Part shown: positions 10,201-19,082 of the stretch, one piece after another
How positions within the stretch are numbered: the stretch's first letter is position 1
Layout of the letters: every line of letters begins with the position of its first letter
Origin: Symbiodinium natans
Lineage: Eukaryota; Sar; Dinophyceae; Suessiales; Symbiodiniaceae
DNA: 64,000 bases
Assembly (NCBI GenBank): GCA_905221605.1
Contig: CAJNDS010001247.1
Span: 431,001 to 495,000, forward strand
Direction: 5' to 3'
Notes under the pieces: model-generated
Seen by the model: only the letters and a program-made list of their open reading frames with translations
Database searches by the model: none
Told to the model about the DNA's origin: nothing
Translations under genes and position numbers: made by a program

Positions 10201-13200
10201 CTACACCCGAAATCCCAAGCCTTGAGCCGAAGGGTCAGGGAATCCAACCTTCAGCTGCGTCCAGCTGACACATACGGGGCCACAGTATCAGGGAGGTTTA
10301 GGGTTTAGGGTTTAGGGTGTAGGGTTTAGGGTTTAGGGTTTAGGGTTTAGGGCGAGGAAAATTCGGATATGCCGCTCATGGATTTGGGTTGGTTGAAGGT
10401 CTCAGGTTGTTGTGATGTTTCTTGTTCTTCATGCCGCCGTCCAGGACCTGGCTAGCCCAAACCTACCACGGGGTTTAGGGTTTAGGGTTTAGGGTTTAGG
10501 GTTTAGGGTTTAGGGTTTAGGGTTTAGGGTTTAGGGTTTAGGGTTTAGGGTTTAGGGTGCAGTGCAGGGACCTCAACCCTTGCCACCCTCACTCCAGCCT
10601 CTTGCGCCAGACCAGCCTCAGGAGGAAGTGCTTCAGCCAGGAGGCGATTGGGTTTAGGGTTCAGGGCTTTGGGGTTTAGGGCCTAGGGTTTGGGGTTTAG
10701 GGTTTAGGGTTTGGGGTGGAGGGTTGTTGCGTTCAGGGATCAGGTTTTGGGATTACGGTTGTGTTCCGGTTTTGGGGTTACGGTTAGGGCTGAAGTAACA
10801 CTGACTATGACTGTGAATCAAGAAATGCAGCCGTGTCGAACGGCTCGTACAAGCGTTCAACACAAGCCGCTACAAACCTGACTACGTGTCCTTTGGTAAA
10901 GAAAATTTGCACCGAGTGAGCGGATGCATTTACACCCTGCCACCATGACCGTAGGTCTCAGGTTCCCATGGAAACCTCGAGCCCAAAACCCTAGGCCCTT
11001 CCGGGTTTAGGGTTTCTGGGGTTTGGGGTTTCGGGGTTTTGGGGTATGTGGGCTTAACTCGGGTTTAGGGTTGTAGGGGTTTAGGGTCTAGGGTTTAGGG
11101 TTTAGGGAAGCCCGAAGCCCGGCCTTCTGCGGAAGGCCGTCGTGGTTCTGCTGCACCCAGTGTGCCAGCAGCCCACGCTCGTAAAGAGCGGCAAGAAACC
11201 TCGGAGCCAGGGCAGGACGGGTGCCTTGAACCGCAAGGTTTGGGTTTAGGGTTTGGGGTCTGGGGTTTAGGGTTTAGGGTTTAGGGTTTAGGGCTACATG
11301 GACTCGGAGGCATCTTCCCGCCCTTGCTTACGGGCCTGCTTCTCCACTCCCCCTAGTTTGGGGGGGCCTCTAATTTTCGTTTAGGAAGCACTAAACGACG
11401 CACTCCCAGGCTTGCTTAGGGTTTAGGGTTTAGGGTTTAGGGTTTCGGGTTTAGGGTTTAGGGTTCAGGGTTCAGGGTTCAGGGGGGGGGGGGGGCTTCC
11501 TCAACCTACAAAGGCGCAAAGATGCCCTGATCCGAAAAGGCCCTCAGCTCTTACCGCGCTGAGCTCTACCCCCGAATCCCGAAACTACCTGTAATCCTAG
11601 AAAGCCTAGGAGAAAGGAACAGCAACCAACAAAACAACTGGCTAACCATACTGATAGTAGAGAATGACTGTGAGAACCTATATTATTAACACAAAGCGGC
11701 AGCAACAAACCCACGGTTTAGGGTTTAGGGTTTAGGGTTCAGGGTTTAGGGTCTAGGGTTTAGGGTTTAGGGTTTAGGGTTTAGGCTTTAGGGTTTAGGG
11801 TGTAGGGTTTAGGGTTTAGGGTTTAGGGTTTAGGGTTTAGGGTGATCAGCCAACAATTTTGTAAGACATAATCGCAAGTCTTTCTTGGCCACAAGGCCGG
11901 TGGCTCGCGGTTGGTATGGCTAGCAAGCCTTCTTCCACCGGTGTGTCCTTGAGGGCTTAGGGTTTAAGGCTCAGGGCTTAGGGTTTAAGATTTGTAAAGC
12001 TTGGGGTCTAGGGTGATATAAGGACTTTCAGGGCTTAGGGTTTCTGAGGTTCGGGCTTAGGTTTAGGATATATATATGTATATATATATATATCTCTCTT
12101 GTATGTATTACTTTATACACCATTAAGTCTAACCACACAAAACACCCTCACACCCGAAGGACAAAACACTCTCAGCCCTAATCAAATCGAGCCTTATTCT
12201 CCAGAGGGCGCTAGGACACCCAAACTGAAGGATGCATGCAAGAAGAACACGCTTTCATCTTCTAGGGTTCCCCTGCTACCCCCCCTCTTTTCCCCTCAAC
12301 CCTACACCCCGCAGACCCTAAAACTGTGAAGACCTCCGCTCCTCCGCCCCCTGCGCCGTGATGAGAGCCTTGACCTCGCCGGTGGCGGTCAGCTTGGCTT
12401 TGTCAAGTCTAGGTTTAGGGTTTAGGGTTTAGGGTTTAGGGTTTAGGGTTTAGGGTTTAGGGTTTAGGGTTTAGGGTTTAGGGTTTAGAGTTTAAGATTT
12501 AGGGTTTAGGGTTTAGGGTTTAGGGTTTAGGGCCAAGCTCAGGCTCTGTAAGGCCTAATTATGCAGCATAACGCTTATCGGGCTTACACCAAAACCATCC
12601 TAAACCCCCATGGCTTGCAACAGGGTTCAGGGGTTTAAATTTTAGGGCCAGTTTAGGGTTTAGGGTTTAGGGTTTAGGGGTTTGGGGTTTAGGGTTTCGG
12701 GTTTAGGGTTTCTAAACCCCCAGGGCTTAGGGTTTAGGCTAAAACCCTCAATCTGCAGACCTTTTCAGGTTCAGGGCTTAGGGCTTAGGGTTGGCTTTGG
12801 CTGGTCTCCGTTGTGCCCCGAAACCGACCCTAAACCCTAAACCCTAAACCCTAAACCCTAAACCCTAAACCCTAAACCCTAAACCCTAAACCCTAAACCC
12901 TAAACCCTAAACCCTACAACAGCCCCAAAATCAGAGTCCTTCCAAAGGGCGTCCTTCCGCGGGGTACGAAGGGTCCCGACTGCATAGGCTGCTTTATTAA
13001 GCGTGTCGACACCCCTGCTGACAAGGAATGCAATCACAGGTGCTGCAGGGACATCACATGTTCCTCTTGCTGGGCCTCTGCCATCCTGGCTAAGGACTGT
13101 CGGAGATACAAACCCTAAACCCTAAACCCTAAACCCTAAACCCTACCATTCGGTGGAGTAAGGCTCGACCTCCCACTGTGACAGTCCTCCGCTTCAGCAA

Positions 13201-15190
13201 CTCACTCCCTGATGACTGCCTCCTGCAACTGCCGGAGCTTCTCTGCTTCTTAGGGTTTAGGGTTTAGGGTTGAGGGTTTAGGGTTCAGCTGCTCTTCCAC
13301 TTGCGTGCAGTAGGTAGCCTGGCGGGTCAGCATCTCGCGTCGTGGCAAGCACCAGGCGCCGATTCCTACCTGATACCCTGTCTCCTTAAGTAGGTTCTAA
13401 GTAGACTTACAACTGGGGTTGTAGCCCTGAACCCTAAACCCTAAACCCTAAACCCTAAACCCTATAACGGTTCTACCTCCAAGCTTGGCCGGAGTCCGCA
13501 ATAGACCCCCAAGTGCAGGGAATCAGAAAGGATGGCCCTCAAAACCCTCTGAACAATTATTCCTCAGGGTTTAGGGTTTAGGGTTTAGGGTTTAGGGTTT
13601 AGGGATACTCCTGAGTATGATCCTCTTAAACCCAATAAGAGAAAATCTAAAATGTCCCAAAAGCCTTCCGAGGTTTCTAGCTTTTACAGGAGTTAGGGTT
13701 TAAGGACTTCTCGGGGTTTTGGGTTTAGGAGGTAGGCCGGGGGCTCGACATTCCAAATGGCAAGATGCAAACTCTAAACCCTAACCCCAACCCCTAACCC
13801 CTAACCCCTAAACCCTAAACCCTAAACCCTAAACCCTAAAAGGTCGCGGCCTTGCTGCCGGAAGCACGCGAAGCATAGTCCTGGGGGTGCAGGAAAGGCA
13901 TGGGGAGGGAGGGGAGGTAGCCCCACGCCGCAAACCCTACAGGGTGGGGCCCCCTTACTATACTAACTGTAGTTAAGGGACTTATAACCTAACTTAGGGT
14001 CCTTATAACCCAATTTAGGGCCCTTATAACTCTACTTATAACTAGGGGGCCCCACCCTGTAGGCGCGCCCGAGGCCTGAAGGGCGCTCTGACCGGCATGA
14101 GTCTGGCTCACTTTTGTGGGGGAGTTTGGGGGCGGCTGAGGGGTTTAGGGTTTAGGGTCTAGGGTTTAGGGTTGGGGTTCGAGGGTTTAGGGTTGAGGGT
14201 TGACGGTGTAGGGTTTAGGTTTTAGGGTTACCCTCTTCCAGGTCTGAGGTCTGATCGTTGGGCTCCCAGTGCATATGGTTTAGGGTCATACTTGGAGGTT
14301 AATGGTACTCATTACCCAATTCTAACTGTACTGATAACTGTACGTATGACCATGTTAGGGCGCTTAAGGGGCTCATAAGTGGGCAATTATAAGTACAGTT
14401 CTTATTGGTGAATAAGTACCATGAACCTCCAAGTAGGGGCTAGGGGACATTGAAGTATCTACCTGAAGCCTGACGTCTCGTCTCGTGCTTGGGCTGCAGG
14501 GTCAAGGTATAGGTGCTTAGGGTTCAGGGGCCCCCAGCATGCATTTTTGACTCCCAGCTAAGGGACAGCCTCCACCTTCCATATTCTCTTACCGGTGGGG
14601 CAAACAGCCACATGAACTTGAGCTGCGCAGAGCTCAATCCGCACCGAACTCGTCACAACCAGTTCTATGAGTAAGCAATGAGGAAATTCAACCCAAACTA
14701 ACAGCATACTCAAGTCTTGGTTTGGAGTGTAGGCTTCAGGCCCTTGCCCCACAACTTGCAAACCCAATTTCCCTAAGGGTCCATGTCCCTATATGGTATA
14801 TACTCGGCGCCTAAAGCTACTATATAGGAACCCCTTTAAGGCCCAAGTATCGACTATATAGGTACATGGACCCTTTGGGTTTGTTGGGCGTTTCACTGCG
14901 GGGTTCCGGAACTCGAGTCTGAGCAGTTTCGCGGACGTAGGGGGCTCACGGACGAAGGGTAGAGGCCTATTGTGCCGAGGCATTCCGTTCCATCAATTGC
15001 AAGCCCTCTAAACCTACGGGTCTGAACCCTAAAACCTACGGGTCTGAACCCTAAACCCAAAAAACCCTAGAGGCTTTTGGCAAAAACTGGTCCTTGATTC
15101 CCGCCGCAGTTGAAATACCAGCGCCGGTATACGCGACGGTGTAGTGGCTCTGCCTCTGACCACGAATGATGCCCCAAACCGTTACAGACC
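6374..15190 (-). CDS. Sirtuin (Sir2-family NAD+-dependent deacylase), split gene
   Basis: At least eight minus-strand exons carry the Sir2 core motifs in order: the NAD-binding YTGAGISTAAGI plus (K)DYAS (15093-15190 and 13841-13880), WVQQNHDGLPQKAG corresponding to the QNxD motif (11109-11237), NEIHG with the catalytic histidine (9739-9809), LRGDLFAWLFG (8736-8784), ELVIAVGTSLC with the GTS motif (8325-8409), DRLVVTSAVRAAE (7502-7573) and a C-terminal strand-helix QLRVFAEADSFFALVAKEWG (6374-6449). Sirtuins remove acyl groups from lysines using NAD+. Two joins are clean: AAG|GA...CAG|GAC between the first two exons and CCG|GTTGCC...CACAG|GTG between exons 4 and 5, both phase 0. Introns are filled with telomere tracts. 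Other coding islands (12.3-13.4 kb, 10.57 kb, 11.3 kb) lie inside the locus and their membership is unresolved; I cannot say the gene is intact. Confidence 0.85.
6448..6536 (+). repeat. Telomere-type tract with ~15-bp flanking duplication
   Basis: GCCTCAAAAGGCTTT (6448-6462) and GCCTCAGAAGGCTTT (6522-6536) flank six TTTAGGG units. Confidence 0.75.
7162..7225. repeat. (ATC)n microsatellite
   Basis: About 20 ATC units with one interruption. On the minus strand it creates an Asp run in a frame; treated as simple repeat. Confidence 0.95.
7502..7573 (-). CDS. Sirtuin exon after the GTS motif
   Basis: Frame AQDRLVVTSAVRAAETPATA fits the region of Sir2 proteins after GTSL. Its 5' edge lies in a ~29-bp sequence that is repeated at 7737-7768 across a long TTTAGGG tract. 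Confidence 0.6.
7560..7768 (+). repeat. Long telomere-type tract with ~29-bp flanking duplication
   Basis: Left copy 7560-7588 (starts AACCGATCCTGGGCTGCTTA) and right copy 7737-7768 (AACCGATCCAGGGCTTCTTA) are diverged direct repeats on either side of a TTTAGGG array (7601-7730). Confidence 0.8.
7920..8032 (-). mobile_element. TIR element, introner-like (family R)
   Basis: Near-perfect 20-bp inverted ends TGGGTGGCTGTCAAAATTAT / ATAATTTTGACAACCACCCA. On the minus strand the element could be read as a GT-AG intron (donor GG|GTGGTTGTC, acceptor CACCCAG|ATGAAGAGG), with a coding-like DEEAEKGKAGLWDG segment following the acceptor. Confidence 0.65.
8325..8409 (-). CDS. Sirtuin exon with GTS motif
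   Basis: Acceptor TTTCCGAG|G, then LLEAEMRAELVIAVGTSLCD. The hydrophobic strand followed by GTSLC is the conserved Sir2 NAD-contact segment. The 3' boundary is uncertain. Confidence 0.75.
8560..8640 (-). CDS. Candidate coding island inside sirtuin locus
   Basis: Frame FSDAASSNASVKAPTAMLCT between telomere-type blocks. Could be an extra exon or chance; phase to neighbours not resolved. Confidence 0.3.
8736..8784 (-). CDS. Sirtuin exon (LRGDLFAWLFG)
   Basis: Acceptor AGACACAG|GTG, then VHFRAELRGDLFAWLF. Joins in phase 0 to the catalytic-His exon. The donor end is uncertain (possible GC donor TTTG|GCTTG). Confidence 0.65.
9215..9275 (-). CDS. Candidate coding island
   Basis: Frame LEAQIKKFEAVASPW, charged and helix-like, between repeat blocks within the intron separating sirtuin exons. 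Could belong to another transcript. Confidence 0.3.
9739..9809 (-). CDS. Sirtuin exon with catalytic histidine
   Basis: Acceptor AAAGTCAG|GG, donor CCG|GTTGCC. Encodes KALRMQKAINEIHGSWFD...NP; the H of EIHG corresponds to the Sir2 catalytic base. Confidence 0.8.
10560..10648 (-). CDS. Candidate coding island inside sirtuin locus
   Basis: Island between two TTTAGGG tracts, open on minus (RLLAEALPPEAGLAQEAGVR) and on plus. High GC3 and context favour minus. Confidence 0.4.
11109..11237 (-). CDS. Sirtuin exon with QNHDGL motif
   Basis: 43 codons: APRFLAALYERGLLAHWVQQ, then NHDGLPQKAG. Matches the Sir2 pattern of a helix ending in a small hydrophobic strand and QNxDGLxxxAG. Telomere tracts lie on both sides; exact splice sites not fixed. 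Confidence 0.85.
11303..11362 (-). CDS. Candidate coding island inside sirtuin locus
   Basis: Frame EKQARKQGREDASESM followed by stop; charged. May be an exon of the sirtuin or of an interleaved gene. Confidence 0.3.
12327..12404 (-). CDS. Candidate coding island
   Basis: Frame DKAKLTATGEVKALITAQGA. Telomere tract upstream (12411-12534) is bordered by a diverged ~20-bp duplication (GGCTTTGTCAAG / GGCTCTGTAAGG). Confidence 0.5.
13013..13105 (-). CDS. Candidate coiled-coil exon
   Basis: Minus frame LRQSLARMAEAQQEEHVMSL with acceptor CTCCGACAG|TCC. A Cys-rich plus-strand frame overlaps it but disagrees with the strand of all neighbours. Confidence 0.4.
13202..13249 (-). CDS. Candidate coiled-coil exon
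   Basis: Frame EAEKLRQLQEAVIRE followed by TGA, overlapping a strong donor-like GGA|GTGAGT. A short TTTAGGG tract (13250-13285) separates it from the next island. Confidence 0.5.
   Translation of the reverse strand, partial: EAEKLRQLQEAVIRE
13286..13360 (-). CDS. Candidate coiled-coil exon
   Basis: Frame CLPRREMLTRQATYCTQVEE, continuing the helical pattern of 13202-13249 if the telomere tract is removed. Lies between sirtuin exons, so either an insert in that protein or a separate gene. Confidence 0.5.
13841..13880 (-). CDS. Sirtuin exon (DYAS)
   Basis: Acceptor CACCCCCAG|GAC, then DYASRASGSKAAT, which completes the GI-x-DYAS part of the NAD-binding motif begun at 15093-15190. Confidence 0.75.
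13940..14059 (+). mobile_element. Family A MITE (A2)
   Basis: 120 bp, CAGGGTGGGGCCCCCT inverted ends, TA on both sides, sequence as A1. Confidence 0.92.
14291..14433. mobile_element. Family C TIR element (C4)
   Basis: CTTGGAGGTTAATGG ... CATGAACCTCCAAG, TA on both sides. Confidence 0.85.
14558..14767 (-). CDS. Open frame, doubtful exon
   Basis: Frame with LVWVEFPHCLLIELVVTSS. Hydrophobic and free of telomere units, but no motif, and it lies in the first sirtuin intron. Confidence 0.25.
   Translation of the reverse strand: MGLQVVGQGPEAYTPNQDLSMLLVWVEFPHCLLIELVVTSSVRIELCAAQVHVAVCPTGKRIWKVEAVP
14772..14878. mobile_element. Family B TIR element (B2)
   Basis: AAGGGTCCATGTCC / GGTACATGGACCCTT ends with the B-family interior CCTATATGG...AGGAACCCCTTTAAGGCCCAAG. 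Confidence 0.8.
15093..15190 (-). CDS. Sirtuin exon with GAGIS motif
   Basis: Acceptor is a telomere-like TTTAG|GG. Encodes QSHYTVAYTGAGISTAAGIK, the Sir2 Rossmann-fold NAD-binding signature. Donor AAG|GA. 98 nt. Confidence 0.85.
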
Positions 15191-15539
15191 CTAAACCCGA
15201 ACCCGTAACCCCCCCCGAAACTTCATCGCGGGACAAACCTATAGAGAAGTAAAAACAGAATCGTTGAGGCTCCCCTGGTACCCTAAACCCGAAACCCTAA
15301 ACCCCTAACCCTAAACCCCAAACCCTACACCCTAAACCCCACAACTCTAAACCTGGAAAAACATATGAAGTAGGGTATATATTTCTTGTACCCCCAAAAG
15401 GACACCCAGTATACACACTCACTCACCAATATTAAACAGGAGCCTTATATACACACTCACCCAAAACGGTAATATTATATACTTTTAGGTACAAGTTGCT
15501 ATAATCGGAACCCGGAACCCGAAACAGCATTAAAGTATA

Positions 15540-15652
15540 CAGGGTGGGGCCCCCTTACTATACTAACTGTAGTTAAGGGACCTATAACCTAACTTAGGGT
15601 CCTTATAACACAATTTAGGGCCCTTATAACTCTACTTAGGGGGCCCAACCTG
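15540..15652 (+). mobile_element. Family A MITE (A3) inside a family F element
   Basis: 113 bp, shortened near the right end. Flanks AAAGTATA and TAGTACTCC rejoin to AAAGTATAGTACTCC, the uninterrupted sequence seen in F1. Confidence 0.9.
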
Positions 15653-15797
15653 TAGTACTCCCAACAAACCCAGTATTGCAAGCCCTGTAGGGCAGGGTGT
15701 TCTCTAAGCCAGACTAAGCGGCGCTCTCGACACACCCGAGTTTTAGGGTTTAGGGTTTAGGGTTCAGGGTTTAGGGCTTAGGGGGGTAGGGCTTAGG

Positions 15798-15923
15798 GAC
15801 ACCGAAGCCGAGACTGCGCCCCCCAACCGCGAAACGTTTCACCTTGAAGAGCCGGAATACGCGGAAGTACTGCGAGCTGCTCCGCACCCCCCCCCAAAGC
15901 ACCAGCCGCAGGTTACGAGAAGC
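15798..15923 (-). CDS. Candidate coding island, arginine/lysine-spaced hydrophobic
   Basis: Minus frame SSSQYFRVFRLFKVKRFAVG has basic residues at every third position, reminiscent of voltage-sensor S4 helices, but this alone is weak. A plus frame is also open. A C9 run (15877-15885) lies in the island. Confidence 0.4.
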
Positions 15924-16705
15924 CCCAAACTCCCATCTGCGGCTGAGGGTTGGGGGCGGGGGGGGTGCATAAGCGCTAGACCCTAAACCCTATGACCCAT
16001 GACCCTAAACCCTAAACCCTAAACCCTAAACCCTAAACCCTAAACCCTAAACGGGTTTGGGATTTGGGGCTCAGGTTGTTTTTGAGGAGCCACTATGCCT
16101 CCTGAAGCCCCCCATGTACCCAGGCACTGGACTGTGAACCTGAAGCCCCTAAAAAGCCCAAACTGAGGGTTCTAGAGTTTCGGGTTGAGGGTCGGGGTTT
16201 AGGGTTTAGGGTTCAGGGTTTAGGGTTTAGGGTTTAGGGTTCAGGGTTTAGGGTGTAGGGTTTCGGGTTTGGGGTTTATGGGGTCGAGCGAATTGAAAGG
16301 CGAAGCCCTGAGCCCCCCCCCAACCCAAGGAATCCCAACCTTTCGATCCTGAAGCCCTGTAAACCTTAACTCCTAAGTCCTAACCCCGAAGGGTTTAGGG
16401 TTTAGGGTTTAGGGTTTAGGGTTTAGGGTTCAGGGTTTAGGGTTTAGGGTTCAGGGTTCAGGGTTTTGGGTTTAGGGTAAGCAAATCCCAACCCCTAAGC
16501 TCCCAACCCTAACCCGCCCAGCAACCCCAAACCCCAAAGCCCAAACCCCAAATACCAAACCTAAACTCCAAACCCCAGCAACCCTAAAACCTAAACCCTA
16601 AACCTCTAAACCCCAAACCCTAAACCCCAAACCCTAAACCCCAAACCCTAAACCCTAAACCCTAGACCCCAAACCCGAAACCCTAAATCATAAATCCCGC
16701 ACTCC

Positions 16706-16789
16706 CCTGCGCCTCAAGAGTCGGGCCAGGGTGGCGGCTTTCTCTGCCAGGACCTCGGGAAGATCCTGGCAGAGAAGCTTCGGGTGAAG
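16706..16789 (-). CDS. Candidate coding island
   Basis: Minus frame LHPKLLCQDLPEVLAEKAAT, helix-like, high GC3; plus frame also open. Confidence 0.5.
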
Positions 16790-17016
16790 TTGGGTTTAGG
16801 GGTTTAGGGTTTGGGGTTTAGGGTTTCGGGTTTAGGGTTTCGGGTTTAGGCTTTGGGGTTTAGGGTTCGGGGTTTAGGGTTGGGCTGTGGAAGGGGTTGG
16901 CGGGGTTTAGGGAACCCTCAACCCTCAACCCTAAACCCTAAACCCTGAACCCTAACCCTAAACCCTAAACCCTAAATCCTAAACCCTAGGGTTTAGGGTT
17001 CAGGGTTTCGGGTTTG

Positions 17017-17100
17017 GGCATCGCCCTTAAGGCTCGCGCCTCCCACTCGTCCGCTGAGCAGCTGCTGAAGCCGGGCCGCGCCTGCGCGGGTGGTTGGAAG
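17017..17100 (-). CDS. Candidate coding island
   Basis: Minus frame TTRAGAARLQQLLSGRVGGA. Borders a nine-unit CCCTAAA tract. Confidence 0.45.
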
Positions 17101-17510
17101 CCCTAAACCCTAAACCCTAAACCCTAAACCCTAAACCCTAAACCCTAAACCCTAAACCCTAAACCCTGAGCCGGAGCTCTGGGAAGAGTGCTCGTGGACC
17201 CACAGCCCCAAACCACCCCAACTAAGCCCTAAGCCCTTCATTGTACTTCTTAGTAGCCCCAAAAGGTTCTGTACCCCAAACCCTAAACCCTAAACCCTAA
17301 ACCCACAAAACCTGAACCCCTCCTAAAGCCCAAAACCCTGGAAGCCTTACAACGACGAAACTTTACTTGAAGGGGCAGTGGTCCTTTTGAGTAGGGATAC
17401 AGGTAGGGGACACCACACCACCGTAATTAAGCTCCTTATGACTAGCAAAAGGAACCATCACGTTGGCCCCAAACCCTGAGCCCCAGGCCCTAAACCTTTC
17501 TATACCCAAG

Positions 17511-17590
17511 GGCTCCAAGTAGCCCAAAGTAGGTATTTATGACAGAATTCAGAATCCAATGTAGGTGCTATGTGTATACTTGAAGTCTGA
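17511..17590. mobile_element. Family G TIR element (G1)
   Basis: GGCTCCAAGTAGCCCAAAGTAGG start shared with G2; right end degraded. Confidence 0.6.
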
Positions 17591-17649
17591 ACCCCAGCCC
17601 TAAACCCCAAACCCCAAACCCCAAACCCTAAACCCCCGCCCCCCTCCGC

Positions 17650-17733
17650 CCCAGATCCCCGTGACTTCGTCGTCCGACCTCAGCCTCGCCTTCCGCGACA
17701 AGGCGGGGCGCCGCCCAGTCCTGGAGGAGCCAG
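17650..17733 (-). CDS. Candidate coding island
   Basis: Minus frame WLLQDWAAPRLVAEGEAEVG, GC-rich, between telomere tracts. Confidence 0.45.
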
Positions 17734-18023
17734 GGGTAGGGTTTAGGGCTAGGTTTAGGGTTTAGGGTTTAGGGTTTAGGCTTTAGGGTTTAGGGTTTAG
17801 GGTTTAGGGTTTAGGGTTTAGGGGTTACGGTTTAGGGTTTAGGGTTCAGGGTTTAGGGTTTAGGGGTAGTTGCATGGTCCCTTAGTATGGGACCTTAGAA
17901 GGGTACCCCGTACCACCCTAGCCTTTAAGGGACACAATTAAGCCCATGTAACTAATCTACGAATCTAGACCCAAGAGTAACATAGGAAGAATAGGGTGCC
18001 CTTTTGGTTTTAATGGGGACCCG

Positions 18024-18124
18024 AAGGGTCCATCTACCCAAATAGGGAGTACTTGGGCCTAGAAGTACTTCCGAAAAAGGGACTTCGGGGCCCAAGTATA
18101 AAAGTTATAAGGCACATGGACCCG
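18024..18124. mobile_element. Family B TIR element (B7, diverged)
   Basis: AAGGGTCCATCTACC and AGGCACATGGACC ends; interior ACTTGGGCCT / GGCCCAAGTA inverted pair. Confidence 0.6.
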
Positions 18125-18199
18125 GATTATAAGGGAACCTAAACCCTAAACCCTAAACCCCAAATCCTAAACCCTAAACCCTAAACCCTAAACCCTAAA

Positions 18200-18275
18200 C
18201 CCCTCCTGGCCACAGCCCAGGCGTCCGTGCCAGAAGGGCAGGCCATGCCAGGATGCCTCTCCAAGGCGCTTGGGA
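18200..18275 (-). CDS. Candidate coding island
   Basis: Minus frame KRLGEASWHGLPFWHGRLGC between telomere tracts. Confidence 0.4.
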
Positions 18276-18324
18276 GGGGGGGAGAGTTTAGGGTTTAGGG
18301 TTTAGGGTTTAAGGTTTAGGGTTT

Positions 18325-18480
18325 AGGGGGGGAAGGGGGAGAAGGGGGGGAAGGGGGGGAAGGGGGGGAGGGGGGGAAGGGGGGGAAGGGGGGGAAGGGG
18401 GGGAAGGGGGGGAAGGGGGGGAAGGGGGGGGGGGAAAGGGGGGGAAGGGGGGGAAGGGGGGAAGAGGGGGGGGGGGGGAG
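18325..18480. repeat. G-rich minisatellite (GGGGGGAA)n
   Basis: About 155 bp of GGGGGGAA-like units and a G12 run. On the minus strand it produces a Pro-rich tail to a frame beginning in the AT-rich segment to 18740. Confidence 0.95.
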
Positions 18481-18740
18481 GGCGAATCTAAGGTTCCAAG
18501 TATGGGCCCTTCATGTGGGTCCCTTGTTATACGAAAAAACTTTATTTCGTTTGTACCTTCAGCTTTGTCATCAATGATGTTGATTATGCAGGATAAAAAC
18601 TGCGTTTGTTTCTCTTGATGTCTACGTTCACGGAACCTTTTCTCTTGTGACTTTGTTTGTGCTACTTTACAGCTCAAAAAGATCGCATACAACTGCAAAA
18701 CAAGAAAAATAACCATTCGAATCCCTTCTAGTGTCGACAT
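18481..18740 (-). CDS. Open frame with N-terminal hydrophobic segment, uncertain
   Basis: ATG at 18740 begins with MVIFLVLQLYAIFL near the N terminus (signal anchor-like), then a charged stretch. Runs into the G-rich repeat. Base composition is AT-rich unlike other exons. Confidence 0.3.
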
Positions 18741-18908
18741 ATGTTCGTCTTATATTCAAAGTGCACCCCCTGACCCCCCAACTTTAATTTCTAGGCCCAA
18801 AACCCCAAACCACAAAACCCTAAACCCCTACACCCCAAAACGAAACATTTTGAAGGCGATGGGGCGGTGTAAGGTAGGGGCTGTAAGTGAAGTAGCTGTA
18901 CTTACCCC

Positions 18909-19006
18909 TCAGGGTCCATGTACCTATGTAGTAGAGTTTAGGGTTTAGGGTTAGATACCTAGATATCTTGCCCCCACGTACCTACTACATAGGTGCATGG
19001 GCCCGT
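18909..19006. mobile_element. Family B TIR element (B8) with a telomere-type insert
   Basis: GGGTCCATGTACCTATGTAG / CTACATAGGTGCATGGGCCC ends. Inside, GTTTAGGGTTTAGGGT sits between two TAGA copies. Confidence 0.7.
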
Positions 19007-19008
19007 TC

Positions 19009-19082
19009 ATGATTTTCCACATGCGCTGCGTGAAACTGCCCATGGCCTTTCGAGCTGGACTTGCGGTATGGAAGCGTCTTCG
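19009..19082 (-). CDS. Candidate coding island
   Basis: Minus frame TLPYRKSSSKGHGQFHAAHV between element B8 and a telomere tract. Confidence 0.4.

Noticed and set aside
12927-13110. Cys-rich plus-strand frame (DCIGCF, CNHRCCRDITCSSCW)
   Set aside because: Attractive pattern, but the minus strand has an equally good coiled-coil frame and all better-supported exons nearby are minus; likely a shadow.
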